From contig CM077167.1 in assembly GCA_039583875.1 (NCBI GenBank), forward strand, positions 146,647,010 to 146,711,009: a stretch of 64,000 nucleotides of DNA, read 5' to 3'. Positions 43,989 through 52,975 of the stretch are shown in pieces. Below the pieces are notes generated by a model that saw only the letters and a program-made list of their open reading frames with translations, was not told the origin of the DNA and made no database searches. Every line of letters starts with the position of its first letter. Positions within the stretch are counted from its first letter, which is position 1. Origin of the DNA: Platanthera guangdongensis (taxonomy: Eukaryota > Streptophyta > Magnoliopsida > Asparagales > Orchidaceae). Position numbers and translations under genes: made by a program.

Positions 43989-46658
43989 CTCCCCCTTGAA
44001 GTGAGAAGTGGTGACCAAGCCCAGCAAGCTGCGCAAGCGTTCAAAGGGACCCTTCGACAGCGGCTTCGTGAAGATGTCAGCAAGATTATCTTCACTCTGA
44101 ACATGCCCGACCAGCAGAGACCCCTCCAACACCTTCTCCCTGATGAAGTGGTGATCAATCTCTATATGCTTGGTCCTGGCGTGACACACTGGATTGTTCA
44201 CCAGTTTGAGAGCACTCTCATTGTCACCCCGGAGTAAAGTAGGCCCTTGCACTTCTTCATGAACATCCTCTATGAGCCTCCTCAACCAAACGGCTTCCCG
44301 AGCAGCCAAGGCCGAAGCCTTATACTCCGCCTCCGTGGTTGAAACCGACACCGAGTCCTGCTTCTTGCTACACCACGAGATGTTAGCTGAACCGCAAGTG
44401 AACACATAACTAGAAGTAGACCTTCGATCATCCGAATCACCGCCATAGTCAGCATCCGTGTACCCGAGCAACGCAAACTCCGCATCCCTTCCATAGAGGA
44501 GTCCCATCTCAGAAGTCACCTTGACATACTTCAGAATCCCCTTCGCCGCCAACAGATGAGAACTCCTTGGTTCAGCCATATATCGACTTACTCGGCCAAC
44601 AGCATAAGCTATATCCGGCCTTGTAATCGTCAGATAGATCAAGCTCCCAACAAGAGCCCTGAACACCAAGGGATCATTAAGAACCCTTCCCTCATCTCGT
44701 CGAAGCTTTAGCCCAGGTTCCAGTGGAGTAGAGCACTTCTTCCCTTCGCCCATGCCAAACCGCTTCACAATGCGATCAGCATACCCTTTCTGGCTAATGA
44801 GAACCCCGCACTCCTTCCTCTCCACTTCCAGACCAAGAAAGTGATGCAACTCTCCCAAGTCTTTCATCTCGAAGCGTATAGCAAGCTCAGCCCTGAGCCT
44901 TGCTACTTCCTCCTCCGAGTTCCCTGTGACGATCATGTCATCCACATACAGTAGGACCAAGACTCTTAGCTCTCCCTTCTTCTTGACAAACAAGCTTGAA
45001 TCCGAGTTGGAAGCCAGGTATCCACAGAATTGCAAGTACTCTGCAATCTTCCCATACCACGCTCGAGGAGCTTGCTTCAACCCATAGAGAGCCTTCCTGA
45101 GTTTGCAGACATAGTCCGGATGCTTCTCAGAGACAAAACCAAGCGGCCGATCCATGAAGATGTCCTTGTCAATCTCTCCGTAAAGAAAGGCATTCTTCAC
45201 ATCGAGTTGCCACAACCTCCATCCCTTGCTAGCAGCCAAGGCGATCACCACTCTTACAGAAGTCATCTTCGCAACTGGACTGAATGTCTCCTCATAGTCT
45301 TCTCCATACTGCTGTGAGAATCCTCTAGCGACCAGGCGAGCCTTGAACCGATCAATGCTCCCATCAGCCTTCTTCTTCAACTTATACACCCACTTGCAAG
45401 TAACCGGAGTAATGTCATCAACCTTGGGCACAAGGTCCCAGGTTTCATTCTTCTTCAGAGCATCAATCTCTTCCTTCATGGCACCTTCCCACTCCTTCAC
45501 TCCAGTGGCCTCGTTGAAGCTTGCAGGCTCTCGCTCATCCAGAGGACCTGCAAAGAAGCAGGAGACAAAGCTCACTGCATTCCCATCACAGTACCGAGCC
45601 GGTGGCTTAACCACCCTCTTCGATCTCCGAAGACACGGCTCCTTGCTCATGGCTTCCGTTGCTTCTTCAGGCTCCACTCCTACCTGGGGCAAGCATTGAG
45701 CAGTGCTCCCCCTGCTTCCTGAGCCAGAAGGCTCAGCCTCGGAGTTCGAAGCAACAGGAGCTGCTGGTGAAACAGCAAGCTCCTCTTCCAAGCCTTCAGC
45801 AGCCTCCACCGGTGCTTCATCACCCTTGCTACTTCCGGTAAGCTCCACCGAGCCACCTCCATATGACGTCAGCTCGTCAAAGACAACGTCTCTTGACACC
45901 ACGAACTTCTTCGTCACAGGGTCCATGCACTTCCATCCCTTCTTCCGCTCATCATAGCCAACAAAGACAAGTTTCCTTGCCTTCGCATCCAGCTTTGTCC
46001 GTGAAGCATCCGGGACATCCACGTAGCAAGTTGAACCGAACACCCGAAGGTGTCCAACACTCGGCTTCTCCTTCAGCAACAGCTCAATAGGAGTCTTCAT
46101 GTTGATAGGGCTGAGTGGCATCCGGTTGATAACATAAGCAGCACAAGACATTCCCTTCGCCCAAAAGGACCTCGGGATATCTTTCGCATGCAGCCAGCAT
46201 TTGCAGGTTTCCGTCAAATGACGGATCTTCCGCTCCGCTACCCCATTTTGTTGTGGAGTGTGAGCACAAGTAAGCTCTCGTTGGATCCCGTGCTTCCTGC
46301 AGAAGTTAGAAAACTCGGAAGAGACAAACTCCCCCCCGTTATCAGTTCTAAACTTCTTAATCCGCAAGCCAAGCCGGCCTTCTACCAACTCCTTGAACTC
46401 CACGAACAAACGGAAGGATTCCGACTTCTCCTTTAAGAAGTACACCCAAGTATACCTTGAGTAGTCATCAACCAAGACAAGCATGTATTTGCTTCCACCA
46501 AGGATGGCTGTAACAGTCGGTCCCATCAGGTCGCCATGAATACACTCCAATGGTTTCTTACTCCTTGTTTGAGATTTATCAAACGGAAGGCGACGTGCCT
46601 TACCGTATTGACAGCCCGCACAAACATGCCCATCACCAAAGGAGGACAGCATCGGCAA
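43983..46658 (-). CDS. Element Y pol: integrase core, RT, RNase H
   Basis: One open frame of 891 codons. It begins within the integrase zinc domain (the second Cys pair, CAGCQYG), then the integrase core with Asp (GDLMGP), Asp (TDNGGEF) and Glu (GVAERK). The C-terminal integrase block has LVFVGYD. RT shows KWVYKLKKK, LDVKNAFLYG and an intact YVDDMIVTG. RNase H has YTDADYGGD, TEAEYKA and RTKHIEIDHHF, and the frame ends at 43983-43985 just inside the LTR. All catalytic residues I can check are present. It is cut from gag-protease by a one-base frameshift, so the listed 5' end is not the natural start of the polyprotein. Confidence 0.95.
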   Translation of the reverse strand: MPMLSSFGDGHVCAGCQYGKARRLPFDKSQTRSKKPLECIHGDLMGPTVTAILGGSKYMLVLVDDYSRYTWVYFLKEKSESFRLFVEFKELVEGRLGLRIKKFRTDNGGEFVSSEFSNFCRKHGIQRELTCAHTPQQNGVAERKIRHLTETCKCWLHAKDIPRSFWAKGMSCAAYVINRMPLSPINMKTPIELLLKEKPSVGHLRVFGSTCYVDVPDASRTKLDAKARKLVFVGYDERKKGWKCMDPVTKKFVVSRDVVFDELTSYGGGSVELTGSSKGDEAPVEAAEGLEEELAVSPAAPVASNSEAEPSGSGSRGSTAQCLPQVGVEPEEATEAMSKEPCLRRSKRVVKPPARYCDGNAVSFVSCFFAGPLDEREPASFNEATGVKEWEGAMKEEIDALKKNETWDLVPKVDDITPVTCKWVYKLKKKADGSIDRFKARLVARGFSQQYGEDYEETFSPVAKMTSVRVVIALAASKGWRLWQLDVKNAFLYGEIDKDIFMDRPLGFVSEKHPDYVCKLRKALYGLKQAPRAWYGKIAEYLQFCGYLASNSDSSLFVKKKGELRVLVLLYVDDMIVTGNSEEEVARLRAELAIRFEMKDLGELHHFLGLEVERKECGVLISQKGYADRIVKRFGMGEGKKCSTPLEPGLKLRRDEGRVLNDPLVFRALVGSLIYLTITRPDIAYAVGRVSRYMAEPRSSHLLAAKGILKYVKVTSEMGLLYGRDAEFALLGYTDADYGGDSDDRRSTSSYVFTCGSANISWCSKKQDSVSVSTTEAEYKASALAAREAVWLRRLIEDVHEEVQGPTLLRGDNESALKLVNNPVCHARTKHIEIDHHFIREKVLEGSLLVGHVQSEDNLADIFTKPLSKGPFERLRSLLGLVTTSHFKGEC
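43989..43998 (-). promoter_or_regulatory. Polypurine tract of element Y
   Basis: The minus strand reads AAGGGGGAG immediately before the 3' LTR, the usual plus-strand primer. Confidence 0.88.
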
Positions 46659-48073
46659 CCCCTCACCAGACTTCTACTAGCCATTGCCTTTAGCTTGTCT
46701 ATGCCAACATGCCCCAGCCTCTCATGCCAGATAGCCGCACTATCATTGGCCCTCATCCTATCAACATAGGCACTGGTGGAAAGAACAAACAAGTTCTTCA
46801 CCCTCCTCCCAACATGAGCAACATCAGCCTTTACCGCTGATACGTTGCGAAGGAACCTCACGTCTGTTGGCCCAAACAGAACGTGATACCCAGCGTCCAC
46901 CGCGTTGGTCACCGAGAAGAGGTTCTTCTTCATGCCCGGCACGTGATACACACTCCTTAACGTGAGTGGCCCCTGATCACTACCCAAAGACACGACCCCC
47001 TCCTTCTCTACTGCATAAACAGTATTATCAGCAGTGATAATAGCTTCATTACCTGAGTAAGCCTGCATGGAGGTGAACTTCGACTTGTCTCCGGTGAGGT
47101 GATGACCACACCCGGAGTCGATGATCCACTCGCTGTTGAAGTCCTCAACAGATAAGGCCCGGACACAAGTTCCCGTCATGAAAGCTCCTCCCCATTCTGC
47201 TTCTTCACTTCGCGAGCAAGCTTCCTCCTTTCCCGCAGCATGCCCAGGCTGCAGTTTGACCTTACAGTCCCGCTTGAAGTGCCCACGCTGATGACACCGG
47301 TAGCACTTCAGATTCTTCTTCCAGTCCTTAGGAGCATTGCTCCTCTCCGGCGGATACGAAGTTGAAGTCTCCTTTTCAACAGCGGCCTGCACCTTCTTCT
47401 TCTTCTTCTTCCCTTCCCATCCCTTCTTCTTGCCTGAGAAGAGAGCCTCGCTGCCTTCCTGATTCAGATTCACTCCAGCCATCTGCCTTGCTAAGCTCTC
47501 CTGCGAGGCAAGCAGATTCTCCAGCTCCAGCAGAGATGGCTGAGTAGCCCATCCCTGAACAGATGTGACAAAGACCACATACTCCTTCCGCAAGCCGCGG
47601 ATAATGTGCCTCTTCATCTTTGCCTCAGAGATAGGCTCATCAGGATCCAGTGCCGACAGCTCAGCACACAAGCTCTTCATCTTTAAGAAGTACTTGGAGA
47701 TGGAAAGGTCTCCCTGAGTTGCCCTGGCCAACTCATTCTCCAGGAACTGAAGTCGCGCCACATTCTTCCTATTGAACAACTCATCAATGGTTGTCCAAAT
47801 ATCAGCAGCCGACTCACATCCAATGATGTGATCAAACAGTTCCGGAGAGACAGATCTCTTCAGAACGAACTCTGCCTTAGCATTAGTTCTTCTCCAGAGC
47901 CTCACCTGCTCAGCAGTACCGAAAGCAGCAGTAACTTCCTGTCTGTCGTCTCCACCGACAACTTCCCACAGCTCCTCGCCTAGAAGATAACTCTTCATGC
48001 ACGACTTCCACTTTTTATAGTTAGTCGGCGTTAAGAGTTCAATGCCCAGACCTCTTGCTAAGCTTCCTTCCAT
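46659..48073 (-). CDS. Element Y gag, protease and integrase N-terminus
   Basis: The chosen start is ATG 48071-48073 (MEGSLARGLGIE), typical of copia gags that begin shortly after the PBS; the open frame extends upstream to 48175. Gag has the YKKWKSCM block, a Lys-rich stretch and a zinc knuckle CYRCHQRGHFKRDC (about 47302-47260). Protease follows with WIIDSGCGHHLTG, where Gly-His-His replaces the common Ser-Arg-His. The integrase zinc domain starts WHERLGHVG. At 46659-46662 a run of four C (G on the coding strand) appears to have lost one base, shifting into the frame of the pol ORF. Confidence 0.93.
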
Positions 48074-48201
48074 TGCAATCACCTGTTGGTACCCTTCAGC
48101 AGCTCCGAGCAACAACACAGGTTGAACACCACTCAATCCCTGAGTAACAACGCTGGTTGACCTCCGCTCACGCAACTGAACCTCCGCAACCTCAGAAACC
48201 T

Positions 48202-48214
48202 GGCTCTGATACCA
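48202..48214 (-). promoter_or_regulatory. Primer-binding site of element Y
   Basis: The minus strand reads TGGTATCAGAGCC, a full match to the tRNA-iMet 3' end, directly next to the LTR start at 48215. Confidence 0.95.
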
Positions 48215-48921
48215 TGTTAAATTTTCTCAACGTGGTCAGCAAGATAGCCCAAACACCAAATTAATATCTTCGGAACTACCCAGTTCGCACGCTGAACCTG
48301 CAGAAAACCCAAGGACTAGAGGTTGCACCCAACAAAACAATGGAAGCACAAGAAGGTCTTATTATGCATTCACTTCTTTACAAACCGAGGCATACATAGC
48401 GAGACATGATTTCGCTAGTATTACAGCTGTAAACAGAAAGAACCAAAAAACAAGCCGGGCGGACAGCACTCCAGTCCGCCGAGACCGCGAGGTCGCCGAG
48501 ACCGCCGAGACCGCTGAGCTCGCCCAAGCTATGCTGCAATCCGCCGAATACCACGGAGTCCGCCGAGACTGCGAGGCCGTGCGGACAGACCGTTATTCGC
48601 CTCCTGCTGAACCCGAACTGAGGAACTCCCCTACCCGCCTGAAGCCGGCGGACAGGTTATTGAAGCTGGGAAAGTTGAAACAGAACTGACAAGCCGCAGA
48701 GCGACCTCCTGCTGAGTCCGCAGCGACCGCACACTTCCAAGCACTGACCGAAGTCACAGCCAAACTCCTGGCTCCTTGAAGTTATCCGCGCGACCTGCAC
48801 ACAGCAAACCGTCAGCCTGAAACAATCCGTGCGGACTGGAAAACACAGACCGCAGCACTCGCCCAACCCAATTTACTGTTCACTCACGTTACTTAGGTTT
48901 TTGTAGATGTGCCAGGGGGGT

Positions 48922-48931
48922 CCTATTTATA
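48922..48931 (-). promoter_or_regulatory. TATA box in 5' LTR of Y
   Basis: TATAAATAGG on the minus strand, immediately after the GCGGAC-rich U3 segment; the expected promoter of the element's RNA. Confidence 0.7.
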
Positions 48932-48959
48932 GGCCAGGTGAGGAGTGTGGTCACCGCCC

Positions 48960-49800
48960 AAGAGATAGCGACACCGCCCCAGTCCGCGCGAACACAAACG
49001 ACCGTCCGCTCAGTCCGCGAGGACTTAGCCAGTCACCAAGGGAAACCGCCAGGAGCAAGGCAACCATTGACGAACACTCTCCAGTCCGCCCAAGCTAAGC
49101 GGACAAGGCACCAGCCCGCAAAGCTCCAACTGCTTCAGGACAGCACCCTCTTCAATGGCAGTCCGCACCAACCCGAGGCAGTCCGCAAGACTCACACCTC
49201 AATCCGCCACAAGTCCACGACCAGAGGCAAACAGCAACAGTCCGCCCGGTCACAGCGGACTTGGCGGACACAGCGGACACTATGAACTTGGCACAGTGTA
49301 TGACCAAGTCCAAAACCATCAAGGGCCAGTGCGAGCATGGCGGACACAAAGTCCCGTCCGCCAAACACCCTAGCACAGACTGCAACCAGTCCGCGAGCTC
49401 CTCGCACTTGTCCAACACAGCAGCTTCCTCCCGGACTCCAAACACCAGTCCGTCAACCGGTCTCCACAGCAAGACCTGCTGTAACACCTGAGCTCGACAA
49501 GGCCTCAGACAAGCTCAAGGCCCAGTTCGCAACAGCCCAAACCGCGGACACACCAGTCCGCAAGGCTTCCCGCGAACTCGAACCAACCCGCCAACAGCGC
49601 AAACTTGCACCCGCGACCACTGAGCAAAGCACCAGTCCGCAAGCCTCTCTATCCGCAGATACCAGGCCGCACCAAACCGCGGACTCCATGCAACAACCCG
49701 CTCAGAACACAGCCGGCTTCCACCAGACTTCTCACCAGGCCGCAAACCTCAGTCCGCCCAGTCCGCCCAGTCCGCCAAAGCTGTCCGCACAGGCCGCGCG
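48960..49800 (-). repeat. GTCCGC-rich motif array in U3 of LTR Y
   Basis: Roughly twenty copies of AGTCCGC or GTCCGCC (GCGGACT on the transcribed strand) are scattered through this part of U3, often at 30-60-base spacing. The array ends about 30 bases before the TATA box. The left LTR has the equivalent at about 43118-43950. Confidence 0.85.
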
Positions 49801-49840
49801 GCCTGTCCCGTCACCCACTTCCACTTCACAAATTTCAACA

Positions 49841-49845
49841 GGGCC
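49841..49845. other. Target-site duplication of element Y (right)
   Basis: GGGCC, matching 42367-42371 exactly. Confidence 0.95.
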
Positions 49846-50259
49846 TGTGTGCCTGAGTGTAGGAGATCCATATCTCTGAGTGTAGGCCTTATGGCTAAGT
49901 GTAGGCCTTATGGCTGAGTGTAGGTCTTTGGAGAAGACTAAGTTGTAGGGCCTTGGGCCTGAGCTGTAGGAACCATTTGGGGTTCTGAGTGTAAGATCTG
50001 AGGATCTGAGGTATAGTGGAGGAGTTTGGCCGAATCTAGTACACTACTAGATAGGTGAAGGGGGAAAGTGGATGTACCCAAACCTTGGGGAACCACTATA
50101 AATCTGTGTGTTTACTGTGTGCATGTTTATTATGTGATTGCTGATTGATTGTTGTGAAGAATTAGTTATAACTCTGTGATATAATCTGCCTACAAGTTTA
50201 AAAAGATTAAGTCACTTATTCACCCCCCCCCTCTAGGTGATTAGGTACAATTTCTTTCA
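49846..50259 (+). repeat. 3' LTR of element Z, right part (after Y)
   Basis: Continues the LTR broken at 42371 and ends TTTCTTTCA at 50259. It contains several TGAGTGTAGGCCTTATGGC repeats and the U5 signature TTATTCACCC with a long C run. Confidence 0.93.
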
Positions 50260-50680
50260 GTCGACGACCTGATGATCAAGAGCAAGTGTGTGGATTCGTA
50301 CCTGCAGGATCTAGAAGAGACGTTCGCCATCCTACGGAGATTTAAGATGAGGCTAAACCCCTTGAAGTGTGTATTCGGGGCCAGCCGCGGGAAGTTCCTT
50401 GGGCATCTCTTGACTACGGCAGGGGTAGAGCCCAACCCGGACAAGGTGAAGGCCATCCTGGATTTGGAATCACCTCGCGATGCCAAGGAGGTCCAGCGTT
50501 TGATAGGTAAATTGGCTGGGCTAAGCAGGTTCCTCTCCAGGTCAGGGGACAAGTGTTCTTCATTTTCAAGGTGCTGCGAGGGAACCAAAGGTTTGAGTGG
50601 ACCGCCGAGTGCGAAGAAGCCTTCCAAGGGCTGAAGAGACAGCTCTCTCAGGCTCCTCTGATTCAAAGCCCAAAAGAAGG
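50260..50680 (+). pseudogene. Tat-like Ty3/gypsy RT/RNase H fragment
   Basis: The frame begins VDDLMIKSK, the catalytic end of an RT YVDD box whose Tyr would lie under element Z. It continues through LNPLKCVFGASRGKFLGH and VEPNPDKVKAI, and shows the RT-RNase H connection block RFLSR. A one-base frameshift near 50560 moves the rest, EWTAECEEAFQGLKRQL, into another frame. These motifs are typical of plant Tat/Retand-type Ty3/gypsy elements. The fragment is the only remnant of the element that Z and X inserted into, and forms the spacer between the two. Confidence 0.9.
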
Positions 50681-50979
50681 TGAAAGAAATTGTACCTAAT
50701 CACCTAGAGGGGGGGGGGCGGGGTGAATAGGTGATTTTATCTTTTTTAACGTTTAGGCAGATTATATCACAGATTTCACAGAACATAAAAACAGCAACCA
50801 CAGAATCACATACACACAGAGTACACACAGTTTTATAGTGGTTCCCCAAGATTTGGGTACATCCACTTTCCCCCTTCGCCTATATAGTAGTGTACTAGAT
50901 TCGACCAAACTCCTCCACTATTCCTCAGATCCTCAGATCTTACACTCAGAACCCCAAACAGGTTCCTACAGCTCAGGCC

Positions 50980-51125
50980 CAAGGCCCTACAACTCAGTCT
51001 TCACAAAGACCTACACTCAGCCTTCAACAAAGCCTACACTCAGCCACAAGGCCTACACTCAGCCACAAGGCCTACACTCAGAGATATGAATCTCCTACAC
51101 TCAGGCATACATGCCCTACCACTCA
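50980..51125 (-). repeat. CCTACACTCAG repeats in R/U5 of LTR X
   Basis: Copies of CCTACACTCAGCCACAAGG and shorter forms recur at about 19-24-base spacing. The right LTR has the same at about 61930-62060 and LTR Z has the complement at 49855-49925. Confidence 0.85.
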
Positions 51126-51536
51126 GCCTTTATAATTGCAGGCTTACAACTCAGATCCCTAAGGATCCTACAAGAAATTAAGAAATACAATGTATATACC
51201 TACAACTCAGAATAAGAGAGAAGAGTTGACAGGTTTCTTGATGAGTTCTTGGAAGAACTCTGCTGAGATCAACCTCACTTGTCTTTCTTCAAAGCTTCTT
51301 GAATGTAGAACATAATAGGGTTGATACTCTCTGCAGCTGATCTTCAATCACTGCTAACTTAAGAATCAGAACTAAGTCTGAAACTTTCTTCACAGCCTGG
51401 TTCCAACAGCTGTCTTCTTGGAAGGAGCTCTCTCTCTCCAACTACTTAGATCTTCACTTGAATTGATTCTTCAATGAATTGCTAGATCTTCTTCTCTTTC
51501 TCTTTTTAAATCATCTCCTTCTGTTGACAGAATAAG

Positions 51537-51546
51537 CCTTTATATA
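51537..51546 (-). promoter_or_regulatory. TATA box of 3' LTR X
   Basis: TATATAAAGG on the minus strand after the motif array; the 5' LTR has it at 62478-62487. Confidence 0.65.
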
Positions 51547-51679
51547 GGCCTTCTTCATGGTGACCGGCTGATCCGGTTTCTAACAGCTTTCTGACAACTC
51601 TGACAGTTGCAGTAGACTGACTGGAATGACAGCTGTCATGTCATCCAGTCACTTCTTGAAATATCTATAACTGTCTGAA

Positions 51680-52556
51680 AGTGTCGAGACAGTCTGTCTT
51701 TAAGTGTCGACACTTATAGACTAAGTGTCGACACAAGTAGACTAAGTGTCGACACTAGCCTTCAAGGTGTCGACACAACTCCTTGTGTTGTAGAATTTAC
51801 TTCTCGACACAGCTTCTTCAATATGTGTCGACACTGATATTGTGTGTCGACACAACTCCTTGTTCTTTAGTACTTAGTTGAATTCTGCTAAGTGTCGACA
51901 CTACTCCTTTGTGTCGACACATCTTCTTGTGTTGAACTTGTTCAGTGTCGACACATCTTCTTGGTGTCGACACATGCCTTCTGTGTTGATACTTTCTGAG
52001 TGTCGACACAGCTCCTTGTGTCGACTCATTCTTCTTTTGTTGAGACTTTGGCTGAGTGTCGACACATCTCCTTTGTGTCGACACTTGTACTTAGAATTTG
52101 TTGAACTTTGCTGAGTGTCGACACAGCCTCCTAGTGTCGACACTTTCTTCATGTATAGAGTCTTCTGCTGTGTGTCGACACATTCTTTATTATGTCGACA
52201 CTTTCTTCATGTGTTGAGTCTTCTGCTGTGTGTCGACACATTCTTCATTATGTCGACACTTATACTTAGACTCTGTTGAAATTTGCTAAGTGTCGACACA
52301 TCCTCCAAGTGTCGACACTTTCTGATGTAGACAAAGTTCCTCTGGGTGTCGACACTGCTTCTAAGTGTCGACACAGCTTCTCTGGACTTCTCTTCATTGA
52401 GTGTCGACACAACCTGTATGTGTCGACACTTTCCTTCTGGTGTCGACTCTGCATTCCTGGTGTCGACACAATTACTCCAAGTGTCGACACTGCTTCTCTA
52501 GGTGTCGACATAAGTCTTCTTAAGTGTCGACACTTTCCTTCTGGGTGTCGACACAT
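51680..52556 (-). repeat. GTGTCGACAC array in U3 of LTR X
   Basis: More than 25 copies of GTGTCGACAC or one-base variants at 10-45-base spacing. A unit of about 68 bases containing TCTTCTGCTGTGTGTCGACA is duplicated at about 52160-52262, a copy-number change not seen in LTR Z. Confidence 0.95.
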
Positions 52557-52699
52557 GGACTTAGAAACTTTTCAGCTTTCCCTGCAAATACTTAACCTGC
52601 ACAACTAAACTCAAAACACATCAAATACATTTTGATGTATATCATTGAGTAGGGTGAGGCTTCTTCAAATCAGGTACATTTATTCCAATGTACCCAACA

Positions 52700-52713
52700 A
52701 TCTCCCCCTATTT
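52700..52713 (-). promoter_or_regulatory. Polypurine tract of element X
   Basis: The minus strand reads AAATAGGGGGAGAT directly before the 3' LTR, identical to element Z. Confidence 0.9.
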
Positions 52714-52975
52714 GGAGAAGTCATAACCCTTAGTCAATGATATACACCATACATAACAAAATTACAGTATGATATAAAACAGGATTATATAACAGGGTAA
52801 ACATAAACATGTATTAATCAAAACATGTATACACAGATATCTCAGAATAATTAATGTAATAGAATTAACACACATCACATAGTTCTAAGAACTTCATCAT
52901 TTTCATTATCCAAAAGTTTACAGATAGGTTTAATACAAGTGATTACACATGTAAACTTAAGAAAAAATGTCTATC

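Larger units (their letters stand above)
42372..49840 (-). mobile_element. Element Y: nearly intact Ty1/copia retrotransposon
   Basis: This 7.47-kb element has two complete LTRs, a PBS, gag-pol, a polypurine tract and a perfect 5-bp target duplication (GGGCC). The two LTRs differ at about 18 positions plus a 9-bp copy-number change, about 1.1% by eye, so the insertion is recent. Only one frameshift (at 46659-46662) is seen in the coding region. It is nested inside LTR Z and is therefore younger than Z. It lacks a third ORF, and its exact copia lineage cannot be fixed without alignment. Confidence 0.96.
48215..49840 (-). repeat. 5' LTR of element Y (right)
   Basis: TGTTAAATTTTCTC to TTCAACA, 1626 bp. 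It differs from the left LTR by about 18 substitutions and one extra 9-bp copy of CAGTCCGCC near 49752. It has the same TATA box at 48922-48931. Confidence 0.95.
32376..50259 (+). mobile_element. Element Z: Sirevirus-type Ty1/copia element, 5' end lost, split by Y
   Basis: The plus-strand order is gag (5' truncated), protease, integrase, RT, RNase H, array spacer, third ORF, PPT and 3' LTR. The 3' LTR is split by element Y (42372-49840) and resumes to 50259. Without Y the copy is about 10.4 kb. It belongs to the same family as element X, which lies inverted 421 bases to the right. At least eight frameshifts or stops make it non-functional. Confidence 0.92.
50681..52699 (-). repeat. 3' LTR of element X (complete)
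   Basis: On the minus strand it runs TGTTGGGTACATTGG (52699) to TTTCTTTCA (50681), 2019 bp. It carries the GTGTCGACAC array (51680-52556), TATATAAAGG at 51537-51546, and in R/U5 several CCTACACTCAGCC repeats (about 50980-51125). Confidence 0.95.

Noticed and set aside
43494..44237. 247-codon plus-strand ORF in the left LTR of Y
   Set aside because: It is antisense to the GTCCGC-rich LTR and pol end, appears in shortened form in the other LTR, and has low-complexity composition without a domain.
51818..52608. Short ORFs with repeated Cys-Arg-His peptides (CRHxxVSTL) that could suggest a zinc protein
   Set aside because: They are direct translations of the GTGTCGACAC array and occur on both strands of every such array in the window.
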